From: Planctomycetota bacterium
GTDB taxonomy: Bacteria; Planctomycetota; MHYJ01; WSZJ01; JACPWG01
Length of the DNA stretch: 5,707 nt
Reading direction: 5' to 3'
Assembly: GCA_016220045.1 (NCBI GenBank)
Contig: JACRIP010000337.1
Location: 1-5,707 of the forward strand
Made by a program: the position numbers and the translations under genes. This document shows, piece after piece, positions 1-4,755 of the stretch. The notes under the pieces are model-generated. The model saw nothing but the letters and a program-made list of their open reading frames with translations, did no database searches and was not told the DNA's origin. The number at the start of each line of letters is the position of its first letter. The first letter of the stretch is position 1.

Positions 1-713
1 CCCGGCTGGCGGATGCCGCCACCATCCCCGCGCTCGAACGGTTGGCGGCGTCGGCCGCGGCGCCGGGGGAGGTGCGCGCGGAGGCCCTGGCGCGGCTCGA
101 GACGCGCCTGCCGAGCGAGCGCGTGGGGCCGATCCTGCTGCAAGGCCTGGCGGCCGCCGGGGCGCCGCGGGCGGTTGCGGCCCGCGCCCTGGGACGGCTC
201 AAGTACGCCCCGGCCTTCGCGCCGCTCCTCGAACTCGCCATCGCCGCCGAGGGCGACTCCCTCCTCGCCGTCGCCGAGGCCCTCGGCGCCTATGCCGACC
301 CGCGGGCCGAACTCGTGCTGCTCGGGATCCTCGGCCGACCGGTCGCGGCCGCCGCGCGCGAAGCCGCGGCCGCCGCCCTCGAAGTGTGCGGTACGGCGAG
401 TTCCGTAGGCCCGCTCGAAGCCGCGGCGCGGGCGACCGCCTTCCTGACGGAGGAGCGCTTGCGTGCCCGCCTGGAAAGCGCCGCGCGCGCGATCCGGCAG
501 CGCGTCGGGACTGCCGCCGCCGGCCGGCTCTCGCTCGCCGGCACCGGTCCCGCCGACGGCGCCCTCACCCTCGCCGCCGAGCCGGGCGCGCTCGCGCTGG
601 CGCCGGAGGAAGCGCGGGTCGCGGCTGCCCACGGGGAGCGCGTGGCCGACGACCGCGGCCCGGAGCGCGTCGATACTGCGGCCCCCGAGCGCGCCGGCCC
701 GACCGCAACCTGA
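1..713 (+). CDS. HEAT-repeat protein, 5' end outside the window
   Basis: The reading frame is open from the left edge (first full codon at 3) to TGA at 711-713, giving 236 C-terminal residues. The TTG at 42 is internal, because the frame continues upstream with the same helical pattern. The visible part is Ala/Leu/Arg-rich with paired amphipathic helices of about 30 residues each, such as ALARLETRLPSER and PLLELAIAAEGDSLLAVAEA, as expected of HEAT/PBS-lyase-type alpha-solenoid repeats. These usually act as protein-protein scaffolds, and no catalytic motif is seen. After the last helix (about residue 165 of the visible part) come three short G-x-L-x-L-A units (GRLSLA, GALTLA, GALALA), then a charged, low-complexity tail ending GPTAT. 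The partner and function cannot be told. The next gene is 470 bp away and has its own promoter, so this looks like the end of a transcription unit. Confidence 0.8.
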   Translation, partial: RLADAATIPALERLAASAAAPGEVRAEALARLETRLPSERVGPILLQGLAAAGAPRAVAARALGRLKYAPAFAPLLELAIAAEGDSLLAVAEALGAYADPRAELVLLGILGRPVAAAAREAAAAALEVCGTASSVGPLEAAARATAFLTEERLRARLESAARAIRQRVGTAAAGRLSLAGTGPADGALTLAAEPGALALAPEEARVAAAHGERVADDRGPERVDTAAPERAGPTAT

Positions 714-765
714 TCGGGCTACCATGGCGGGTATCGCCGTCATTCTCGGCGCCTCTCGCCCAGGT

Positions 766-819
766 CGTTCTCGTGCTCGTACTCGTACCCGTTCTCGTGC
801 TCGTACTCGTACTCGTACT
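766..819. repeat. CGTACT-type hexamer tandem array (left arm)
   Basis: Nine consecutive hexamers of the form CGTNCY fill this stretch: CGTTCT, CGTGCT, CGTACT, CGTACC, CGTTCT, CGTGCT and three CGTACT. There is a higher-order 24-nt period: 766-789 and 790-813 agree at 23 of 24 positions. The array therefore grew both by hexamer slippage and by duplication of a four-unit block. It is the reverse complement of the array at 961-990. Confidence 0.95.
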
Positions 820-866
820 CGAATGCCCTGTGCGTTCGAAGGCGAGTTCGGGTGCAGGCCGAGTGC

Positions 867-911
867 GGGCCGGGTGGGGGCAGGGTGGGGTTGCAGGGTG
901 GGGTTGCAGGG
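867..911 (+). other. G-run cluster, potential G-quadruplex, with 13-nt direct repeat
   Basis: Eight runs of three to five G lie in 45 nt, at 867-869, 872-874, 876-880, 883-885, 887-890, 896-898, 900-903 and 909-911. The loops between them are 1 to 5 nt. This satisfies the usual four-run G-quadruplex pattern more than once. The unit GCAGGGTGGGGTT occurs at 880-892 and 893-905 and begins again at 906-911, so part of the cluster is a 13-nt tandem repeat. It sits in the loop of the long inverted repeat. Folding is predicted by pattern only. Confidence 0.65.
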
Positions 912-960
912 CAGTGCAGTTGCGGGTAGTATGCGATGAAGGTCAATCCACTGGGTGTTC

Positions 961-990
961 GAGTACGAGTACGAGTACGAGTACGAGTAC
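961..990. repeat. GAGTAC hexamer tandem array (right arm)
   Basis: Five perfect GAGTAC hexamers, preceded by TTC, read as the reverse complement of the hexamers at 766-819. The units are identical, unlike the partly diverged left array. This fits more recent expansion or homogenisation. The array abuts the GGGAC pentamer array with no spacer. Confidence 0.95.
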
Positions 991-1042
991 GGGACGGGAC
1001 GGGACGGGACGGGACGAGGACGGGATGGGACGGGACGGGGAC
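991..1042. repeat. GGGAC pentamer tandem array
   Basis: Five perfect GGGAC units at 991-1015 are followed by diverged units: GAGGAC, GGGAT, GGGAC, GGGAC and GGGGAC, up to 1042. The array starts at the base after the last GAGTAC hexamer, so the repeat period changes from six to five at a shared AC junction. The strand asymmetry is strong, with almost only G, A and C on the + strand. Confidence 0.93.
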
Positions 1043-1100
1043 GAGCAGCAGGTGGTGTTGCCGCGCGAGGATCGCAACCGGCCTCACCCCCCCAAATCGC

Positions 1101-1130
1101 TTGACATCCGCCCGCGCCCCCGACTATAGT
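1101..1130 (+). promoter_or_regulatory. Sigma70-type promoter for hemB
   Basis: A perfect -35 hexamer TTGACA (1101-1106) and a five-of-six -10 hexamer TATAGT (1125-1130) are separated by 18 nt. The spacer and surroundings are GC-rich, so the AT-containing hexamers stand out. Transcription would start near 1136-1137, giving a pyrimidine-rich leader of about 47 nt before the hemB ATG at 1184. No operator or riboswitch is recognisable. Confidence 0.75.
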
Positions 1131-1183
1131 TCCCCGTCTTTCTTCGCCCCCGTTTCCCTGTAACACCCGCTCGGACGCCGCTC

Positions 1184-2182
1184 ATGGCCTTTCCGGATCA
1201 TCGCCCGCGCCGACTGCGCAACCGCCCCGGCCTGCGCCGCCTCATGCGCGAAACCCGCCTCTCCGCGGACCGCTTCATCGCCCCGCTCTTCGTGCGCGGC
1301 GGCAAGGGAGTCCGCACCGAAATCAGCGCCATGCCCGGCCAGTTCCAGCTCTCCATCGACACCCTGGTCGACGAGGTCAAGTCCATCCGCGACCTCGGCA
1401 TTCCCGCCGTCATCCTCTTCGGCATTCCCGACAAGAAGGACGGTCGCGGCAGCGGCGCCTACCTGCCCACGGGCATCGTGCAGCAGGCCCTCACCGCCCT
1501 GCGCGAAAAGGTCCCGGGCATCGAACTGATCGCCGACATCTGCCTCTGCGAGTACACCGACCACGGCCACTGCGGCGTGGTGACGGGCGCGGGAAACGCC
1601 GCCGCCTTCTCCGTCGAGAACGACCCCACCCTCGAGATCCTCGCCGAGGCCTCGGTCTCCCTCGCCCGCGCCGGCGCCCACGTCCTCGCCCCCAGCGGCA
1701 TGATGGACGGCACCGTGCGCACGATGCGCGACGCGCTCGACCGCGAGGGCTTCGACCAGGTCCCGATCCTCGCCTACGCCGCGAAGTACGCCTCGGCCTT
1801 CTACGGCCCCTTCCGCGAGGCGGCCGAATCGCCCCCGCAGTTCGGCGACCGCGCGACCTATCAGATGGACCCGGCCAATTTCCGCGAGGCCGTGACCGAA
1901 ATGCGCCTCGACCTGGAAGAGGGCGCGGACATCCTGATGGTCAAGCCCGCGCTCGCCTACCTCGACGTGATCGCCGCCGCGCGCGCGCGTTTCGACGTGC
2001 CGATCGCCGCCTACAACGTCAGCGGCGAGTACTCGATGATCAAGGCCGCGGCGCGGAACGGCTGGCTGGACGAGCGCAAGGCGGCGCTGGAGAGCCTTAC
2101 GGCGATCGCCCGAGCCGGCGCCGACATGATCCTGACCTATTGGGCCAAGGACGCGGCCCGGTGGCTGGCGGGGACGGCGTAG
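1184..2182 (+). CDS. hemB: Porphobilinogen synthase (delta-aminolevulinic acid dehydratase), zinc type
   Basis: The 332-residue product matches the usual HemB length and condenses two 5-aminolevulinate molecules into porphobilinogen, the second common step of cytoplasmic tetrapyrrole synthesis. The family signature GADILMVKPALAY (residues 247-259) carries the Schiff-base lysine K254. The second active-site lysine is K201 in AAKYASAFYGPFR. The segment DICLCEYTDHGHCG supplies C120, C122 and C130, the three-cysteine zinc site, which separates this from the cysteine-lacking magnesium-type enzymes. E235 in the FREAVTEMRLDL segment lies where an allosteric magnesium ligand occurs in many bacterial enzymes. 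In the loop APSGMMDGTV, G172 and T177 replace the more common D and R, a tolerated variation. The ATG at 1184 gives the usual N-terminus (RPRRLRNRPGLRRLMRET). Only a weak GGA (1173-1175) precedes it. The gene has its own promoter at 1101-1130. Confidence 0.97.
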   Translation: MAFPDHRPRRLRNRPGLRRLMRETRLSADRFIAPLFVRGGKGVRTEISAMPGQFQLSIDTLVDEVKSIRDLGIPAVILFGIPDKKDGRGSGAYLPTGIVQQALTALREKVPGIELIADICLCEYTDHGHCGVVTGAGNAAAFSVENDPTLEILAEASVSLARAGAHVLAPSGMMDGTVRTMRDALDREGFDQVPILAYAAKYASAFYGPFREAAESPPQFGDRATYQMDPANFREAVTEMRLDLEEGADILMVKPALAYLDVIAAARARFDVPIAAYNVSGEYSMIKAAARNGWLDERKAALESLTAIARAGADMILTYWAKDAARWLAGTA

Positions 2183-2214
2183 CGCATGCCGTCCGGGAAG
2201 CCCGTGCGCCCGCC

Positions 2215-2238
2215 GGGGCGGACACGGGGGTCCGCCCC
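2215..2238. repeat. Perfect GC-rich hairpin between hemB and scpB, REP-like
   Basis: GGGGCGGAC (2215-2223) pairs perfectly with GTCCGCCCC (2230-2238) around a 6-nt loop, 33 nt after the hemB stop. No T-tract follows (the next bases are TACGGCCGG), so it is not a standard intrinsic terminator. The stem sequence resembles short GC palindromes that I recall being scattered between genes in many GC-rich bacterial genomes, hence REP-like. It might protect the hemB mRNA 3' end or attenuate readthrough into scpB. Both roles are inference. Confidence 0.55.
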
Positions 2239-2291
2239 TACGGCCGGTCGCCGTGCTCTCGATTTCGCCCCGTGCAGCGCGTGAGACCACG

Positions 2292-2804
2292 ATGCCGGAG
2301 CTCAAGCAGATCGTCGAAAGCCTGCTCTTCGTGAGCGACGCGCCGGTCAGCGCGGCCAAGCTCGCGGAAGCGATTCCCGGCGCCCAGGCGGCGGCGGTGC
2401 GCGAGGCGGCTTCCGCCCTGGCGGCCGACTACGACGCGCAGGGCCGCGCCTTCGGGCTGCAGGAAGTCGCCGGCGGCTACCAGATCGCCAGCCGCCCCGA
2501 GTTCGTGGACTACGTCACCCGGCTGCGCAAGGGCCGCGACGAGGGCCGACTGTCGAGCGCCGCGATGGAGACGCTCGCGATCGTCGCCTACCGCCAGCCG
2601 GTCTCGCGCGCCCAGATCGACGCCATCCGCGGCGTCCAGTCCGGCAACCTCCTGCGTGCCCTGCTCGACAAGGCCCTGGTCAGGATCGCGGGGCGCGAGG
2701 ACGCCCCCGGCCAGCCCGTGCTCTACGGTACGACCCCGAAATTCCTCCAGGCGCTCGGGCTGGCCTCCCTCGCCGACCTGCCGCGCCCCGAAGAACTGAA
2801 ATAA
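2292..2804 (+). CDS. scpB: Segregation and condensation protein B
   Basis: The 170-residue protein is slightly shorter than typical ScpB (about 180-200). ScpB dimers bind ScpA, the kleisin of the SMC complex, and help condense and segregate the chromosome. The N-terminal winged-helix domain spans roughly residues 1-75 (ELKQIVESLLFVSDAPVS, then GGYQIASRPEF). The second spans about 85-160 and holds the conserved core LSSAAMETLAIVAYRQPVSR, IRGVQSGNLLRALLDKALV, GREDAPGQPVLYGTT and KFLQALGL. The ATG at 2292 is preferred because MPELKQIVESLLF is the normal family N-terminus. An in-frame GTG at 2253 would add 13 residues without homology-like character. No good Shine-Dalgarno precedes 2292. scpA, its usual neighbour, is not in the window. 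The chaperone gene follows after 37 nt, suggesting co-transcription. Confidence 0.95.
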   Translation: MPELKQIVESLLFVSDAPVSAAKLAEAIPGAQAAAVREAASALAADYDAQGRAFGLQEVAGGYQIASRPEFVDYVTRLRKGRDEGRLSSAAMETLAIVAYRQPVSRAQIDAIRGVQSGNLLRALLDKALVRIAGREDAPGQPVLYGTTPKFLQALGLASLADLPRPEELK

Positions 2805-2831
2805 CCCCGACGACTCCCTCAGGCAATACCC

Positions 2832-2836
2832 GGAGA
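2832..2836 (+). promoter_or_regulatory. Ribosome binding site of the PpiD/SurA-like gene
   Basis: GGAGA lies 5 nt before the ATG at 2842 in an otherwise unstructured 37-nt gap after scpB. It supports 2842 as the start. Confidence 0.7.
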
Positions 2837-2841
2837 TTTTC

Positions 2842-4743
2842 ATGCTCTCCCGGAAGCTCAAGCAGCTCGAACGCCCCATCCTCTTCGGCATCACCATCCT
2901 GATCGCGCTCTCCTTCGGCGTCTCCTACCAGATGCTCTCCCTCTCGGAGAGAGAGCCCGAGCGCTGGGCCGGCAAGATCTTCGGCCGCCAGGTGTCGATG
3001 GAGGAGTTCGTCGACACCCGGGACCGCTGGAAGGCGATCTACAGCATGAACCCCATGATGGGCGGGCGCCGGCTGCCTGACGAAGCCTACGACGCCACGG
3101 CCTGGGCCGTCCTGATCGGCCTCAAGGTCGCCGGCGACGCGGGCATCGCCGCCAGCCCCGACGAAATCCGCGACTACGTGCGCGAACGCGTCCGCTCCCC
3201 CCGCTCCTCCTCCTTCGACTACGACGACTACGTCAAGACCCTCGCCCAGCTCGGGGTCACGCCCGAGGAGTTCGAGAAGGGCGTCGGCGAGGAGATCCAG
3301 CTCGACAAGTGCCGCGACTTCGTCGTCGCCAGCGTCGGCGCGTCCGAGAAGGACGTGCTCAAGGAGTACGTCGAGCGCGGCGAAGAGGCCCGCGCCCGCT
3401 TCGTCGCCTTCCGCCCCAAGGATTTCGAGAAGCAGGGCCTCGCCCCCTCCGGCGAGGAGATCGCCCGGCACTTCCAGAAGAATCGCGCGCGCTACGGCCT
3501 GCCCAAGCGCGTCCAGGTCGAGTACGTCTTCGCCGCCGTCGCCGAGATCAAGAAAACGGTCGCCGCCCCCACCGAGGAAGAGATCAAATCCTACTACGAT
3601 CAGAACAAGGACGCCAACTACCGCCTGCCCGCCGAGAAGCCGGCCGACAAACCCGCCGATAAGCCCGCGGATGCGCCGCCGGGTGACGACAAAGCGGCCG
3701 CCGCGCCGAAAGAGGAGAAGCCGGTCGCCGCGGCGCCCGCGTACCGTCCGCTGGAGGAGGTGAAGGCCGCCATCATCGACAAGCTCGCGGAGAACAAGGC
3801 GCGCGGCAAGGTCATCGAGATCACCGACAAGGTGGACGATTTCGTGCGCACCGAGCTCAACCGCATCGACGGCGACCCGCGCATCGATTTCGAGGCGTTG
3901 GCGAAGGAGCACGGGCTGGCCTACGAGGTCACCCCCTTCCTCTCGACGCGCAACCTGGACGAGCTCTACAAGGCGCTCGGGTATTCGCCGCAGCTCGCGC
4001 GCATGATCGAGGCGCTCGAGGTCAAGGGCATCTCGCAGGTCTTCTCCACCGACAAGGGCCGTTTCAAGCTGCGCATCGTGCGGGCCATGCCCGCCGAGGA
4101 GGCGCGCCTGACCGACGCCGTGCGCGAGCGCGTGGAGCGCGACCTGCGCGCGGAGCGCGCCCGCACCTCCGCCCAGGTCGCCTGTGCCAAGTACGAGACC
4201 GCCCTGCGCGAGCAGGCGACCAGGCTCTACGACGAGCTCAAGATCAAGGAGATGACCGACAAGGTCGAGGCCGAACGGCTCGTCCGCGAGAACAACCGCA
4301 AGCTCTTCGAGCGCGCGGCCGAGACCGCCAAGCTCACGATCGGCGAGACCCAGTTCTTCAAGCGCGACGGCTTCATCGCGGCGCTGAACGGTCCCGCCCA
4401 GATCTTCGCCCGCGTCGCCTTCGACCTGCTGATGGACGGCTTCGCGCGCGCCGAGGAACGCGACGGCGCCTGCTACCTGGTGCAGACTCTCGAGAAGCGC
4501 CCGCCCGCGGGCGCCGACTATCGGGAGAAGCGGGAGGAGATCCGGCGCAACCTGCTCCAGCGCGAACGCGACAAGTTCTACCGCGCCTGGCGCGGCGCGA
4601 TCGAGCAGGAGGCGCGGCTGGAAGACACGCGCAAGAGCAAGACCGGCCGGCCGCGGCCGGGCGCGCCGGGCGCCGAGACCGGCGGCGGAGACGAACATGA
4701 TCACGACCGTGAATCGGGCGACCTGCCCGTCGAAGAGCAGTAA
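2842..4743 (+). CDS. Membrane-anchored PpiD/SurA-like periplasmic chaperone, no clear parvulin core
   Basis: This 633-residue protein has the size and plan of PpiD, a foldase that helps newly exported proteins. A basic start (MLSRKLKQLERP) and one hydrophobic segment at about residues 12-32 predict an N-in anchor with the rest outside the inner membrane. Residues 43-230 resemble a SurA-type N-terminal chaperone domain: a KIFGRQVSMEEFVDTRDRW start, long helices and repeats of the type TPEEFEKGVGEE and SGEEIARHFQKNRARY. A further TEEEIKSYYDQNKDANYRL segment (244-262) leads into a Lys-Pro-Ala-Asp-rich linker (263-298). Residues 301-415 (RPLEEVKAAIIDKLAENKAR, FEALAKEHGLAYEVTPF) recall the parvulin-flanking region of PpiD-like proteins. 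I see neither the usual HILV-type strand nor the GGxLG motif, so isomerase activity is doubtful. A coiled-coil-like helix follows (420-495), then a charged tail with DEHDHDRE. Confidence 0.72.
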   Translation: MLSRKLKQLERPILFGITILIALSFGVSYQMLSLSEREPERWAGKIFGRQVSMEEFVDTRDRWKAIYSMNPMMGGRRLPDEAYDATAWAVLIGLKVAGDAGIAASPDEIRDYVRERVRSPRSSSFDYDDYVKTLAQLGVTPEEFEKGVGEEIQLDKCRDFVVASVGASEKDVLKEYVERGEEARARFVAFRPKDFEKQGLAPSGEEIARHFQKNRARYGLPKRVQVEYVFAAVAEIKKTVAAPTEEEIKSYYDQNKDANYRLPAEKPADKPADKPADAPPGDDKAAAAPKEEKPVAAAPAYRPLEEVKAAIIDKLAENKARGKVIEITDKVDDFVRTELNRIDGDPRIDFEALAKEHGLAYEVTPFLSTRNLDELYKALGYSPQLARMIEALEVKGISQVFSTDKGRFKLRIVRAMPAEEARLTDAVRERVERDLRAERARTSAQVACAKYETALREQATRLYDELKIKEMTDKVEAERLVRENNRKLFERAAETAKLTIGETQFFKRDGFIAALNGPAQIFARVAFDLLMDGFARAEERDGACYLVQTLEKRPPAGADYREKREEIRRNLLQRERDKFYRAWRGAIEQEARLEDTRKSKTGRPRPGAPGAETGGGDEHDHDRESGDLPVEEQ

Positions 4744-4750
4744 GGGAGGA
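4744..4750 (+). promoter_or_regulatory. Strong ribosome binding site of the SH3-domain gene
   Basis: GGGAGGA starts immediately after the TAA (4741-4743) of the chaperone gene. Its GGAGG core (4745-4749) ends 6 nt before the ATG at 4756. It fixes the start codon and indicates translational linkage with the upstream gene. Confidence 0.85.
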
Positions 4751-4755
4751 ACCCC

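Larger units (their letters stand above)
788..993. repeat. Long imperfect inverted repeat formed by the two hexamer arrays
   Basis: Positions 800-823 are a perfect 24-nt reverse complement of 958-981. Pairing extends outward to 788/993, with a G.T at 799/982 (a wobble in RNA) and a T-T mismatch at 793/988. This gives a stem of about 36 bp around a 134-nt loop (824-957). The slippery hexamer sequence also permits alternative registers. In RNA this would be a very stable hairpin; in DNA it could extrude or stall a polymerase. It lies after the HEAT gene and before the hemB promoter. A role as an insulating transcription barrier is possible but is inference, and it lacks a T-tract. Confidence 0.8.
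714..1183. other. Repeat-built intergenic region between the HEAT protein and hemB
   Basis: This 470-bp gap holds no convincing gene. Open frames through it encode only repeat-derived peptides such as alternating Arg-Val or Ser-Thr, with no ribosome binding site or domain. From left to right it contains a CGTACT-type hexamer array, a G-run cluster, the reverse-complement GAGTAC array, a GGGAC pentamer array and the hemB promoter, each listed separately. The stretch 1043-1100 shows nothing recognisable. Confidence 0.75.

Noticed and set aside
696..720. Hairpin at the end of the HEAT gene as an intrinsic terminator
   Set aside because: Only a 7-bp stem including one G.T, an 11-nt loop and no T-tract, so it is too weak to call.
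904..932. Possible promoter TTGCAG, 17 nt, TAGTAT within the loop
   Set aside because: Spacing is right, but the -35 matches consensus at only three of six positions. The TTGACA/TATAGT promoter at 1101-1130 is far better and closer to hemB.
766..990. CRISPR-like array
   Set aside because: The repeats are contiguous hexamers with no unique spacers, and the second array is inverted relative to the first. These are microsatellites.
386..1163. Open frames on both strands through the simple-repeat region
   Set aside because: Their translations are alternating Arg-Val, Ser-Thr or Arg-Thr tracts produced by the arrays. They have no ribosome binding site and no globular sequence.
1124..2359. A 411-codon open frame on the - strand over hemB
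   Set aside because: It mirrors the codon bias of hemB, whose catalytic motifs are on the + strand, and its translation shows no domain.
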